Assembly (NCBI RefSeq): GCF_030316845.1
Contig: NZ_JASZYS010000021.1
Coordinates: 1 to 64,000, forward strand
Source: Variovorax davisae
GTDB taxonomy: Bacteria > Pseudomonadota > Gammaproteobacteria > Burkholderiales > Burkholderiaceae_C
Length of the DNA: 64,000 nucleotides
Direction of reading: 5' to 3'
The translations under genes were made by a program, and so were the position numbers. How positions within the stretch are numbered: position 1 is the stretch's first letter; each line of letters starts with the position of its first letter. The notes below the pieces were generated by a model. It saw only the letters and a list, made by a program, of their open reading frames with translations, was not told the DNA's origin and ran no database searches. This document shows positions 33,617 to 42,495 of this stretch, piece by piece.

Positions 33617-34057
33617 ATGAACGTCGCGATCGATTTCGCGTGGGACGACCGTTTTCTGGTCGGGCACCCCGCCATGGACGACACGCACCACGAGTTCGTT
33701 GAACTCGTGAATGCGATGCTGGGCGCCGGAGAGCAGAACTTCGCCGCCCTCCTGGACGCCTTCGCGTCACACGTCGAGGCCCACTTCGCGTCCGAACAGA
33801 CCCTGATGGACCGCTACGCCTTCCCGGCACGGGATTGCCACGTGGACGAGCACGAGCGCGTGCTGGCATCGGTGCGGGAGGTTCGGGCGCTGGTCGCCGA
33901 TGGCGATGTGGAGACCGGCCGAGAGCTGGCCCGGGCACTGGCCGGCTGGTTCCCCGGCCATACCGACTACATGGATTCGGCGCTCTCGACCTGGATCACC
34001 AGGAAGGTCGCCGACGGCGCGCCCGTGGTCCTGCGCAGGTCGATGAAGCACAGCTGA
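33617..34057 (+). CDS. bacteriohemerythrin
   Basis: This 146-residue four-helix protein carries the diiron ligand set of hemerythrins: histidine at 24 or 25 (DDTHHEF), H56 and E60 (HVEAHFASE), H75 and H79 (CHVDEHE), and H115 with D120 (GHTDYMD). Bacteriohemerythrins bind O2 reversibly and have been shown in methanotrophs to supply O2 to an oxygenase. Here the gene lies 37 bases after antC and 30 bases before antA, inside the dioxygenase operon. The placement suggests O2 delivery or buffering for the ring-hydroxylating enzyme, which is inference. Confidence 0.88.
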   Translation: MNVAIDFAWDDRFLVGHPAMDDTHHEFVELVNAMLGAGEQNFAALLDAFASHVEAHFASEQTLMDRYAFPARDCHVDEHERVLASVREVRALVADGDVETGRELARALAGWFPGHTDYMDSALSTWITRKVADGAPVVLRRSMKHS

Positions 34058-34087
34058 AGCCCGCAACTATTCATCAACGGAGACACC

Positions 34088-35482
34088 ATGTCGATTGCAA
34101 GATCAGCGAATGATTGGCGAGAGTTCATCGCGGGATGCCTGGACTTTCGTCCGGAAGAAAACATCTATCGGGTGGCACGCGCCATGTTCACCGAGCCCGA
34201 GTTGTTCGAGCTCGAGATGGAGATGGTCTTCGAGAAGAACTGGATCTACGCCTGCCACGAGAGCGAGATCAGCAAGCCCAACAACTTCGTGACCATGAAG
34301 GCGGGACGGCAGCCCCTGATCATCACGCGCGACGGCAACGGCCAGCTCAACGCGCTCGTCAACGCCTGCGCGCACCGCGGGGCGACCCTGACGCGCGTCA
34401 GCCGCGGCCACCAGTCGACCTTCGTGTGCTCTTTCCACGCCTGGACCTTCCGTTCCGACGGCAAGCTGCTGAAGGTGAAGGCCCCCTCGGAGTACCCCGA
34501 GGGCTTCGATCTCTCGCAGCGCAACCTCAAGAAGGCGCGCATCGCGAGCTACAAGGGCTTCGTCTTCGTCAACCTCGACAACGACGGCACCATGTCGCTC
34601 GAGGACTACCTCGGAGATGCCAAGGTCTTCCTCGACCTCATGGTCGCGCAGTCGCCGACCGGCGAACTCGAGGTGCTGCCGGGCAAGGGTCACTACACCT
34701 TCGCGGGCAACTGGAAGCTGCAGAACGAGAACGGCCTCGACGGCTACCACGTGAGCACGGTGCACTACAACTACGTGGCCACGGTGACGCACCGAGCGGA
34801 GATCAACGCCAAGAAGGGCGCGGCGGATGCCAACACGCTCGACTACCGCAAGCTCGGGGCGGGCGACGACGCCACGGACGACGGCTGGTTCTCGTTTCCC
34901 AATGGCCATAGCGTGCTCTTCAGCGAGATGCCGAACCCGGAGGTCCGCCCCGGCTACGCCACCGTGATGCCGCGCCTCGTCAGGGAATACGGGCAGCAGA
35001 AGGCGGAGTGGATGATGCACCGGCTGCGCAACCTGAACATCTACCCGAGCCTGTTCTTCATGGACCAGATCAGCTCGCAGCTTCGCATCATCCGCCCGGT
35101 GGCCTGGAACAAGACCGAGATCCTGAGCCAGTGCATCGGCGTCAAGGGCGAGTCCGACGCCGACCGCGAGAACCGCATCCGCCAGTTCGAGGACTTCTTC
35201 AATGTCTCGGGCATGGGCACGCCCGACGACCTGACCGAGTTCCGTGAAGCGCAGCGCGGCTTCCAGGGCCGTATGGAGAAGTGGAACGACATCTCGCGCG
35301 GCTGCGACAAGTGGATCAAGGGCAGCACCGCGAACGCCGAGACGCTCGGCATCCGTCCGGTGCTGACAGGCACCGAACTGACGCATGAAGGCCTCTACGC
35401 CAACCAGCACGGCGCCTGGCGCGATGCGCTGCTCAGGGGCCTCGACACCAAGAGCCGCGACGCGGAAGGAGCAAAGCAATGA
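34088..35482 (+). CDS. antA: anthranilate 1,2-dioxygenase, large (alpha) subunit
   Basis: This 464-residue Rieske oxygenase subunit converts anthranilate to catechol, with CO2 and NH3 lost spontaneously, so no dihydrodiol dehydrogenase is needed. Rieske ligands are C94 and H96 (CAHRG) and C114 and H117 (CSFH). The mononuclear iron histidines are about 221 and 226 in DGYHVSTVH. Long stretches, such as ECLDFRP-like CLDFRPEENIYR, NPEVRPGYATVMPRLV and ISSQLRIIRPVAWNKTE, agree with what I recall of Pseudomonas AntA more than with BenA. No benD-like gene is nearby, which agrees. Its stop overlaps the antB start (ATGA). Confidence 0.86.
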   Translation: MSIARSANDWREFIAGCLDFRPEENIYRVARAMFTEPELFELEMEMVFEKNWIYACHESEISKPNNFVTMKAGRQPLIITRDGNGQLNALVNACAHRGATLTRVSRGHQSTFVCSFHAWTFRSDGKLLKVKAPSEYPEGFDLSQRNLKKARIASYKGFVFVNLDNDGTMSLEDYLGDAKVFLDLMVAQSPTGELEVLPGKGHYTFAGNWKLQNENGLDGYHVSTVHYNYVATVTHRAEINAKKGAADANTLDYRKLGAGDDATDDGWFSFPNGHSVLFSEMPNPEVRPGYATVMPRLVREYGQQKAEWMMHRLRNLNIYPSLFFMDQISSQLRIIRPVAWNKTEILSQCIGVKGESDADRENRIRQFEDFFNVSGMGTPDDLTEFREAQRGFQGRMEKWNDISRGCDKWIKGSTANAETLGIRPVLTGTELTHEGLYANQHGAWRDALLRGLDTKSRDAEGAKQ

Positions 35483-35970
35483 TGGGCGACCTGCAACAGA
35501 GCGTCGAGCAGTTTCTCTATCGCAAGGCGGACCTGTGCGACCGCCGCGAATGGGTGGACTACCTGGAGCTCTTCGACGAGCAGTCCGAGCTCCACATTCC
35601 CCAATGGGACTCGGAGCATGTCTACACGACCGATCCCAAGCGCGGCATGTCGCTGATGTACTACGCGAACCGTGCCGGTCTCGAAGACCGCGTGTTCCGC
35701 ATCGGCACCGGCAAATCGGCCGCCTCCACGCCGATGCCGCGCACCCTGCACCTGGTCACCAACGTCGCGATCCAGGAGGTCTCCGATTCCCAGCTCGAGG
35801 CGAAAGCCAAGTGGGTGACGCATGTCTACCGTTTCGGCCAGTCGTCGACCTTCCACGGCGACGTCACCTACCGCCTCAGGCCTGCAGGCTTCAGCTGGGT
35901 GATTCTGAAGAAGCATGTCGTGATCCACAACGACACCATCGATTCGGTGCTGGACTTCTATCACGTCTGA
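35479..35970 (+). CDS. antB: anthranilate 1,2-dioxygenase, small (beta) subunit
   Basis: This 163-residue protein is the structural beta subunit of the ring-hydroxylating dioxygenase. It has the SnoaL-like fold and the family segments QFLYRKADLCDRREW, PQWDSEHVYTTDPKR, GLEDRVFRI and the C-terminal TIDSVLDFYHV. These match AntB closely. Translation is coupled to antA through a four-base overlap. Beta subunits assemble with alpha subunits into an alpha3beta3 hexamer; they hold no cofactor. Confidence 0.88.
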   Translation: MMGDLQQSVEQFLYRKADLCDRREWVDYLELFDEQSELHIPQWDSEHVYTTDPKRGMSLMYYANRAGLEDRVFRIGTGKSAASTPMPRTLHLVTNVAIQEVSDSQLEAKAKWVTHVYRFGQSSTFHGDVTYRLRPAGFSWVILKKHVVIHNDTIDSVLDFYHV

Positions 35971-36011
35971 CCCAGCCCGCTCCCTTCAGAACGACCACCA
36001 AGGAGACATAC

Positions 36012-37394
36012 ATGCGTCAAATCGACGTCCACAGACTTTCCGACGAATCGCGCTTCAACAGCTTTCACGGCCTCGTGTTGTTCTGGTGCGCGCTGATCAT
36101 CGTGTTCGACGGCTACGACCTCGCGGTGATGGGCATCGCGCTGCCATCGATCATGAAGGACATGAATGTCGACCCGACCAGCGCGGGCTTCATGGTGAGC
36201 GCGGCGCTGTTCGGGATGATGTTCGGCGCCATCACGCTCGGCACGCTGGCCGATCGGATCGGCCGCCGGCGCACGATCGCGATCTGCATCGCCCTGTTCA
36301 GCGTGTTCACCGCGGCCGCAGGCCTTGCGAAGGATCCGATCACCTTCGGTGTCGTTCGGTTCTTCGCGGGTCTGGGCATCGGCGGCGTCATGCCCAATGT
36401 GATCGCGCACATGACGGAGTTCGCTCCCCGCAAGATCCGCAGCATCATGGTCACGCTGATGTTCAGCGGCTACTCGGTGGGCAGCATCCTGGCCGCGCTG
36501 CTGGGCAAGGGGCTGATCGAGACCTACGGATGGCAATCGGTGTTCCTGGCCGCCGGTGCGCCCATGCTCCTGATCCCGATCATCCTGAAGTCGATGCCGG
36601 AATCGATGCCCTACCTGCTGGCGAAGGGCCGCACCGGTGAACTGAAGGAAATCGCGTCGCGGCTCGATCCGAGCTACATCCCTCGCGCCGACGACCAGTT
36701 CGTGGTGCCGGCCGAGGACAAGATCGACAGCGCGCCGATCCGTCACCTGTTCACCGAAGGCCGCGGCTTCAGCACGATCATGTTCTGGATCGCCACCTTC
36801 ATGTGCCTGTTCATGGTGTACGCGCTGAGCTCATGGCTCACGCGGCTGATGATCACGGCGGGCTACAGCCTGGGTTCGGCGCTGTCCTTCGTATTGGCGC
36901 TCAATGCCGGCGCGATCGCGGGCGCAATCGGCGGCGGCCTGCTGGCCGACCGATTCCACATCAAGTACGTGCTGATCTGCATGTACGCGGTGGCCGCGGT
37001 GTCGATCGCCCTGCTGGGCTACAAGATGTCGACCGAGCTGCTGTATGTGTTCGTGGCGTTGACAGGTGCCTGCACGATCGGCACGCAGATCGTGAGTTCG
37101 GCCTATATCGGCCAGTTCTACCCGATGTCGGTGAAGTCGACCGGCATCGGTTGGGCGCTGGGCGTCGGCCGCAGCGGCGCCATCGTGGCGCCGATCATCA
37201 TCGGTTCGCTGGTGGCCATGCAGCTGCCGCTCGAGAAGAACTTCCTGGCGATCGCCGTGCCCGCGGTCATCGCAGCCGTGGCCATGATGCTCGTGAACCA
37301 TTCGCGCTCGGCATCGGCCCAGCACGAAGCGGCTGCCCGTGCCAATGCGTTGTCGGAGCCGCTGCAGCCGCGTCCGGCGAGCGCGCGGCACTAG
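36012..37394 (+). CDS. aromatic acid:H+ symporter, MFS (AAHS family)
   Basis: This 460-residue twelve-helix transporter has the AAHS signatures VFDGYDLAVMGIALPSIM in helix 1, GTLADRIGRRRT between helices 2 and 3, and PESMPYLLAKGR after helix 6. Its family includes BenK, PcaK and other benzoate or hydroxybenzoate uptake proteins in the inner membrane. The ATG at 36012 follows AAGGAGACATAC. It lies within the anthranilate operon, 41 bases after antB, so anthranilate is the expected substrate. Confidence 0.88.
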   Translation: MRQIDVHRLSDESRFNSFHGLVLFWCALIIVFDGYDLAVMGIALPSIMKDMNVDPTSAGFMVSAALFGMMFGAITLGTLADRIGRRRTIAICIALFSVFTAAAGLAKDPITFGVVRFFAGLGIGGVMPNVIAHMTEFAPRKIRSIMVTLMFSGYSVGSILAALLGKGLIETYGWQSVFLAAGAPMLLIPIILKSMPESMPYLLAKGRTGELKEIASRLDPSYIPRADDQFVVPAEDKIDSAPIRHLFTEGRGFSTIMFWIATFMCLFMVYALSSWLTRLMITAGYSLGSALSFVLALNAGAIAGAIGGGLLADRFHIKYVLICMYAVAAVSIALLGYKMSTELLYVFVALTGACTIGTQIVSSAYIGQFYPMSVKSTGIGWALGVGRSGAIVAPIIIGSLVAMQLPLEKNFLAIAVPAVIAAVAMMLVNHSRSASAQHEAAARANALSEPLQPRPASARH

Positions 37395-37413
37395 GCCGGC
37401 AAAGCGCCCCGGC

Positions 37414-37785
37414 ATGCCCTACCGCATCACGATCACCAACACCGGCGAAAGCTACGCCTGCGCCGGGGAAGACAACCTGCTCAAGGCCATGGAGCAGCTT
37501 CGCCGCAAGGGCATCCCGGTCGGTTGCCGCAACGGGGGCTGCGGGGTTTGCAAGGTGCGGGTGCTGCAGGGCGATTGCGTGATGAACAAGATGAGCCGCG
37601 CGGCGGTGAGCGAGGAAGAGCAGCGGCAGGGCCATGCGCTGGCCTGCCGCGTGCAGCCCCGCAGTGACATGCAGGTGGAAGTGGTGGGACGGATGGCACG
37701 AGCCGTCGAGTCCCGCCGGAGTGCGTCCTTCAGCTTCGATTTCAGGGGCGAGGGGCGGATGAAGCAATCAGACAAGGAGAACTAG
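37414..37785 (+). CDS. xylT: 2Fe-2S ferredoxin, XylT-like
   Basis: This 123-residue chloroplast-type ferredoxin has the cluster motif CRNGGCGVC near residues 37-45 and the fourth cysteine in ALACRVQP near residue 75. XylT-type ferredoxins reactivate catechol 2,3-dioxygenase by reducing its oxidised iron. Its stop codon directly abuts the ATG of the catechol 2,3-dioxygenase gene, the arrangement expected for XylT. The C-terminal 35 residues are basic and unlike most relatives. It could also serve another redox partner in the operon. Confidence 0.84.
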   Translation: MPYRITITNTGESYACAGEDNLLKAMEQLRRKGIPVGCRNGGCGVCKVRVLQGDCVMNKMSRAAVSEEEQRQGHALACRVQPRSDMQVEVVGRMARAVESRRSASFSFDFRGEGRMKQSDKEN

Positions 37786-38733
37786 ATGGCAATCACAGGC
37801 GTTCTGCGCCCCGGGCACGTCGCGATGCGCGTGCTCGAACTCAAGCCGGCACTCAAGCACTACGTCGATATCCTCGGCCTGGTCGAAACAGGCCGTGACG
37901 ACAAGGGCCGGGTCTATCTCAAGGCCTGGGACGAGATCGACCATCACAGCGTGGTTCTGCGCGAGGCCGACGAGGCGGGCCTGGACTACATGGGCTGGAA
38001 GGTCGACTCGGCGGCGACGCTCCAGCGGCTTGCGTCCGCCGTGGAGGCTTCGGGCCTCGCCAGCGAGATGACGTGGATTCCAGCGGGAGAGCACCCGGAG
38101 ACCGGCGAGCGCTTGCGCTTCACGGTGCCCACGGGCCACGTGATGGAGCTGTATGCCGACAAGGGCAAGGTCGGCAACGGCTGCGGCACCGACGGCCCGG
38201 ACATCAACCCCGACCCATGGCCCGACGGCCTCAAGGGCATCGCGCCCTCGCGCTTCGACCACTGCCTGCTCTATGGCGACGACCTCGACGGCACCGTCAA
38301 GCTGTTCACCGAGGTGCTCGGCTTCAGCGTCGCCGAGCGCGTGATGACGAGCGCCGACAAGAACTTTATGATCGCCGCCTTCCTGAGCTGCTCGAACAAG
38401 GCGCACGACGTCGCTTTCATCCGCCAGCCGGTCAAGGGCAAGCTGCACCACGCGTCGTTCGAGCTCGGCAGCTGGGAGAAGGTGCTGCGCGCGGCCGACA
38501 TCCTGTCGCGCACCAAGACCTCGATCGATCTGGGCCCCACGCGGCACGGCATCACGCGCGGCGAGACCATCTACTTCTTCGACCCCTCAGGCAACCGCAA
38601 CGAGGTGTTCTCGGGCGGCTACATCTTCTACCCCGACAAGCCGGCCATCACCTGGTTCGACGAGACGCTCGGGCCGGCGATCTTCTACCACGACCGCCAG
38701 CTCAACGAAGCCTTCCTGTCGGTGTTCACCTGA
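37786..38733 (+). CDS. xylE: catechol 2,3-dioxygenase
   Basis: This 315-residue type I extradiol dioxygenase opens catechol to 2-hydroxymuconic semialdehyde with Fe(II) and O2. Iron ligands are the histidine in FDHCLLY near residue 160, the histidine in LHHASF near 221, and the glutamate in RNEVFSGG near 272. The N-terminal VLRPGHVAMRV and the closing WFDETLGPAIFYHDRQLNE resemble XylE, DmpB and PheB. It starts immediately after the XylT stop and its own stop overlaps the next ATG. It takes the catechol formed by AntABC. Confidence 0.92.
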   Translation: MAITGVLRPGHVAMRVLELKPALKHYVDILGLVETGRDDKGRVYLKAWDEIDHHSVVLREADEAGLDYMGWKVDSAATLQRLASAVEASGLASEMTWIPAGEHPETGERLRFTVPTGHVMELYADKGKVGNGCGTDGPDINPDPWPDGLKGIAPSRFDHCLLYGDDLDGTVKLFTEVLGFSVAERVMTSADKNFMIAAFLSCSNKAHDVAFIRQPVKGKLHHASFELGSWEKVLRAADILSRTKTSIDLGPTRHGITRGETIYFFDPSGNRNEVFSGGYIFYPDKPAITWFDETLGPAIFYHDRQLNEAFLSVFT

Positions 38734-39164
38734 TGAAGAAGGCTATCACGCAAGCGGTCATCGACTGGGAAGCCGCAGTGACCGCGGCATCGGGGGCGGT
38801 GCGGTGGGCCGAGGAGGCCGGCATCCGGGTGAACGTCGCGGTGGTCGACGCGGGAGGCAACCTGGCGGCGTTCGTTCGCATGCCGGGCGCCTTCCTGCAC
38901 TCGATCGACATCGCGATCGACAAGGCCTACACGGCGGCGGGCTTCGGCTTGCCGACCAGCGCCTGGACGGAGGCGCTCGCCACCCACTCGGGCGCGGTGC
39001 GAGAGGGGATCCCGCTGCGGCCCCGGATGGTGTGCTTCGGCGGCGGGCTGCCGCTGCGGCACGAAGGGCAGGTCATCGGCGGCATCGGCGTCTCCGGCGG
39101 TTCGGAGCAGGAGGACGAGACCTGCGCGCGCGCCGGTCTGCACGCGGTCGACTTGGAGATTTGA
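38733..39164 (+). CDS. GlcG/HbpS-family (heme-binding-like) protein
   Basis: This 143-residue protein has the GlcG/HbpS pattern: VNVAVVDAGGNLAAFVRMPGA near residue 33, then a helical region with SIDIAIDKAYTAAGF, and the final GGIGVSGGSEQEDE. The fold binds heme in HbpS, but many members occur in catabolic operons with no known activity. It overlaps the catechol 2,3-dioxygenase stop by one base and is ten bases before the dehydrogenase gene. Similar genes occur at this position in other meta-cleavage operons, from memory. Its role may be to stabilise or support enzymes of the pathway. Confidence 0.8.
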   Translation: MKKAITQAVIDWEAAVTAASGAVRWAEEAGIRVNVAVVDAGGNLAAFVRMPGAFLHSIDIAIDKAYTAAGFGLPTSAWTEALATHSGAVREGIPLRPRMVCFGGGLPLRHEGQVIGGIGVSGGSEQEDETCARAGLHAVDLEI

Positions 39165-39174
39165 AAGGACGGAC

Positions 39175-40635
39175 ATGAAAGAAATCAAGAACTTCATCAA
39201 CGGCGAATTCGCCACCAACCTGAGCGGCAAGGTGTTCGAGAAGCGCACGCCGATCGACAACTCGCTGGTCGGCAAGGTCTACGAGGCCGGGCGGCCCGAA
39301 GTGGACGCTGCCGTGAACGCCGCGCATGCGGCGCTCGAAGGCGACTGGGGCCGGCTTTCGGTCAACGACCGCGTCAAGCTGCTCGACGGCGTGGCCGACG
39401 AGATCAACCACCGCTTCGACGACTTCCTGCAGGCCGAGATCGCCGATACCGGCAAGCCGGTGCACCTGGCCTCGCACGTCGACATTCCGCGCGGCGCAGC
39501 CAACTTCAAGATCTTCGCGGACACGATCAAGAACGCCTCGACCGAGTCGTTCCGCATGACCACGCCCGACGGCAAGGACGCGCTGAGCTACGCGGTGCGC
39601 GTGCCGCGCGGCGTGATCGCGGTCGTGTGCCCCTGGAACCTGCCGCTGCTGCTCATGACCTGGAAGGTCGGGCCGGCGCTCGCCTGCGGCAACACGGTGG
39701 TGGTCAAGCCGTCCGAAGAAACCCCCAGCACCGCGACGCTGCTCGGCGAGGTGATGAACAAGGTCGGCGTGCCCAAGGGGGTCTACAACGTCGTGCACGG
39801 CTTCGGCCCCGATTCGGCCGGCGCCTTCCTGACCTCGCATCCGCGGGTCAACGGCATCACCTTCACCGGCGAGACCGGCACCGGCACCGCGATCATGAAG
39901 GCGGGGGCCGAAGGCATCCGGCCGGTGTCGCTCGAACTCGGCGGCAAGAATGCCGCGCTGGTGTTCGCGGACTGCGATTTCGACGTGGCCGTCAACACCG
40001 TGACGCGCTCGGTCTTCGAGAACTGCGGCCAGGTCTGCCTCGGCACCGAGCGGGTCTATGTCGAGCGGCCCATCTTCGAGAAGTTCGTCCATGCGCTCAA
40101 GGCCAAGGCCGAAGGCATGAAGCCCGGACGCCCGGACGATCCGGCCACGAAGATCGGGCCGCTGGTGAGCCAGGAGCACCGCGCCAAGGTGCTGTCGTAC
40201 TACGAGCGTGCGCGCGAAGAGGGCGCGACCGTGGTCACCGGCGGCGGCATCCCCGACATGCCGATCGACCTGCAGGAGGGCGCCTGGGTCCAGCCCACCA
40301 TCTGGACCGGCCTGCCCGAGACCGCCGCGGTGGTGCGCGAGGAGATCTTCGGCCCGTGCTGCCACATCCAGCCCTTCGACACCGAGGACGAGGTGGTGCG
40401 CATGGCCAACGACACGCCGTACGGCCTGGCGACCTCCATCTACACGAGCGACCTGGGCCGGGCCAACCGCCTGGCCGTGCGCATCGATGTCGGCCTGTGC
40501 TGGATCAACAGCTGGTTCCTGCGCGACCTGCGCACCGCCTTCGGCGGTTCCAAGCAGTCGGGCATCGGGCGCGAAGGCGGCGTGCACTCGCTCGAGTTCT
40601 ACACCGAGCTGCGCAACATCATGGTCAAGTACTGA
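39175..40635 (+). CDS. dmpC: 2-hydroxymuconic semialdehyde dehydrogenase
   Basis: This 486-residue aldehyde dehydrogenase oxidises 2-hydroxymuconic semialdehyde to 4-oxalocrotonate (enol form) with NAD. The catalytic glutamate is E254 (LELGG) and the nucleophile is C288 (GQVCLG). The beginning, KEIKNFINGEFATNLSGKVF, and the ending, SLEFYTELRNIMVKY, match DmpC/XylG proteins. It directs the cleavage product into the oxalocrotonate branch, which is the one needed for aldehyde products such as that from catechol. Confidence 0.9.
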   Translation: MKEIKNFINGEFATNLSGKVFEKRTPIDNSLVGKVYEAGRPEVDAAVNAAHAALEGDWGRLSVNDRVKLLDGVADEINHRFDDFLQAEIADTGKPVHLASHVDIPRGAANFKIFADTIKNASTESFRMTTPDGKDALSYAVRVPRGVIAVVCPWNLPLLLMTWKVGPALACGNTVVVKPSEETPSTATLLGEVMNKVGVPKGVYNVVHGFGPDSAGAFLTSHPRVNGITFTGETGTGTAIMKAGAEGIRPVSLELGGKNAALVFADCDFDVAVNTVTRSVFENCGQVCLGTERVYVERPIFEKFVHALKAKAEGMKPGRPDDPATKIGPLVSQEHRAKVLSYYERAREEGATVVTGGGIPDMPIDLQEGAWVQPTIWTGLPETAAVVREEIFGPCCHIQPFDTEDEVVRMANDTPYGLATSIYTSDLGRANRLAVRIDVGLCWINSWFLRDLRTAFGGSKQSGIGREGGVHSLEFYTELRNIMVKY

Positions 40636-40647
40636 GGGAGACGAGAG

Positions 40648-41430
40648 ATGGAAGCCAGGAAGATTCAGGGCCATGGGGACGCGCTGTACGAAGCGCTGCT
40701 GAGCTGCAAGCCGATCGCGCCGATCACCGAGCGCGAACCCGAGATCACGATCGAGGACGCCTACCGGATCCAGCTGCGCATGATCCAGCGCCGCATCGAG
40801 GCCGGGGAGACCGTGGTCGGCAAGAAGATCGGCGTCACCAGCAAGATGGTGATGGACATGCTGAAGGTCGACCAGCCCGATTTCGGCCAGCTGCTGTCGG
40901 CGATGGTCTTCAACGAGGGCGAGCCCGTGCTCGTCGACAGCCTCATCGCGCCGAAGGCCGAGGCCGAGGTGGCGTTCCTGCTCAAGCGCGACCTCGAAGG
41001 GCCGGGGGTGACCGCCGCCGACGTGCTGCGCGCCACCGAGTGCGTGATGCCCTGCTTCGAGATCGTCGATTCGCGCATCAAGGACTGGAAGATCAAGATC
41101 CAGGACACGGTGGCCGACAACGCCTCGTGCGGGGTGCTCACGCTCGGCGGCCATCGGCGCAGCCCGCGCGACCTCGACCTGGCGCTCGCCGGCATGGTGC
41201 TGGAAAAAAACGGCGAGGTCATCAGCACCTCCACCGGCGCGTCGGTGCAGGGGTCGCCGGTCAACGCGGTGGCGTGGCTCGCGAACACGCTCGGCCGACT
41301 GGGCATCGGCCTGAAGGCCGGTGAAATCATTCTCTCGGGCTCGCAATCGCCCCTCGTGCCGGTGAAGGCCGGCGACAGCCTCCACTGCAGCGTCGGTGGC
41401 CTGGGCGGCACCTCGGTGCGATTCATCTGA
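40648..41430 (+). CDS. dmpE: 2-oxopent-4-enoate hydratase
   Basis: This 260-residue member of the hydratase/decarboxylase family adds water to 2-hydroxypenta-2,4-dienoate to give 4-hydroxy-2-oxopentanoate. It contains VGKKIGVTSKMVMDML near residue 55, PDFGQLLSAMV near residue 77, and the metal-site stretch KAEAEVAFLLKRDL near residue 107. The GVTS and PDFG elements distinguish hydratases from the sister decarboxylase that follows. It precedes the decarboxylase gene by 15 bases. Confidence 0.87.
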   Translation: MEARKIQGHGDALYEALLSCKPIAPITEREPEITIEDAYRIQLRMIQRRIEAGETVVGKKIGVTSKMVMDMLKVDQPDFGQLLSAMVFNEGEPVLVDSLIAPKAEAEVAFLLKRDLEGPGVTAADVLRATECVMPCFEIVDSRIKDWKIKIQDTVADNASCGVLTLGGHRRSPRDLDLALAGMVLEKNGEVISTSTGASVQGSPVNAVAWLANTLGRLGIGLKAGEIILSGSQSPLVPVKAGDSLHCSVGGLGGTSVRFI

Positions 41431-41445
41431 AGCAAGGACACCACC

Positions 41446-42237
41446 ATGACCACACTGGACAACAGCGAGATCACCCGACTCGCCGAACTTCTCGAAGCCG
41501 CCGAACTGCAGGCGCGCGACGTCACCAAGATCACCGATGACTACCCCGGCATGGACTGGAGCGATGCCTACGCGATCCAGGACGAACTGCGCCGCCTCAA
41601 GGAAAGCCGTGGCCACCGGATCGTCGGCCTGAAGGCGGGCCTGACCTCGTTCGCCAAGATGAAGCAGATGGGCGTGACCAGCCCGGTGTTCGGCTTCGTC
41701 GCCGACTACATGGCGCGGCCCGACGGCGGCGAGATCGCGACCTGCGAGCTGATCCATCCGAAGGTCGAGGCCGAGATCTGCATCGTCACCAAGGCGCCGC
41801 TCAAGGGCCCCGGCTGCCACGTCGCCGCGGTCATGGCCGCCACCGACTTCGTGGTTCCGGCGGTCGAGGTGATCGACTCGCGCTACCGCGACTTCAAGTT
41901 CGACCTCAAGAGCGTGATCGCCGACAACACCTCCGCCTCCCGCTTCGTGATCGGCGGGCGCATGCGCGAGCTGGCCGCGCTCGACCTGCGCACGCTGGGC
42001 GTGGTGCTCGAGAAGAATGGGGAGGTCGTCAGCATGGCCGCGGGCGCCGCGGTGCTCGGCCAGCCGCTGGCCGCCGTCGCGATGCTGGCCAACCACCTCG
42101 GCGAGCGCGGCCAGGAGATCCCGGCCGGGACCTTCATCATGACCGGCGGGGTCACCGAAGCGATCGCGGTGGAGGCCGGCGACAGCGTGGCGGTCCGCTT
42201 CCAGGACCTGGGCACGGTCTCGATGCGCTTCGTCTGA
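41446..42237 (+). CDS. dmpH: 4-oxalocrotonate decarboxylase
   Basis: This 263-residue sister of the preceding hydratase removes CO2 from 2-oxo-3-hexenedioate to give 2-hydroxypenta-2,4-dienoate. It has GLKAGLTSFAKMKQMGV near residue 61, PVFGFVADYM near residue 82 and the metal-site stretch HPKVEAEICIV near residue 104. XylI and XylJ proteins form a complex, which fits adjacent genes. The order hydratase-decarboxylase-tautomerase here lacks the aldolase and acylating dehydrogenase genes that usually stand among them. Confidence 0.88.
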   Translation: MTTLDNSEITRLAELLEAAELQARDVTKITDDYPGMDWSDAYAIQDELRRLKESRGHRIVGLKAGLTSFAKMKQMGVTSPVFGFVADYMARPDGGEIATCELIHPKVEAEICIVTKAPLKGPGCHVAAVMAATDFVVPAVEVIDSRYRDFKFDLKSVIADNTSASRFVIGGRMRELAALDLRTLGVVLEKNGEVVSMAAGAAVLGQPLAAVAMLANHLGERGQEIPAGTFIMTGGVTEAIAVEAGDSVAVRFQDLGTVSMRFV

Positions 42238-42256
42238 GCAGCAGGAGCAAAGCGCC

Positions 42257-42448
42257 ATGCCATTCGCACAGATCCACATGATCGAAGGCCGCACCGAGGA
42301 ACAGAAGCGCGCCGTGATCGAGAAAGTCACCCAGGCCCTGGTGGACGCCATCGATGCGCCCAAGGCCAACGTGCGCGTCTGGATCCACGAGCTGCCCAAG
42401 GAAAACTGGGGCATCGCCGGCGAAACGGCCAAGTCGCTCGGCCGCTGA
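42257..42448 (+). CDS. dmpI: 4-oxalocrotonate tautomerase
   Basis: This 63-codon gene encodes a small tautomerase. After removal of the initiator methionine, Pro-1 (PFAQIHMIEGR) is the catalytic base. Arginine about position 11 and the VRVWIHELPKENWGIAGE stretch (second arginine and active-site tryptophan) are in place. It converts the enol form of 4-oxalocrotonate to the keto form for the decarboxylase. Length and motifs match hexameric 4-OT enzymes. It ends 47 bases before the oxidoreductase gene. Confidence 0.92.
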   Translation: MPFAQIHMIEGRTEEQKRAVIEKVTQALVDAIDAPKANVRVWIHELPKENWGIAGETAKSLGR

Positions 42449-42495
42449 GCTTCTCCGCCCCCATCGCGTCGCCCCACCACCCAAAAGACCCTCCC

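Noticed and set aside
32560..35970. Annotation as benzoate 1,2-dioxygenase (benABC)
   Set aside because: The large and small subunits match AntA and AntB segments better, and there is no dihydrodiol dehydrogenase (benD) gene in the run, which anthranilate conversion does not need.
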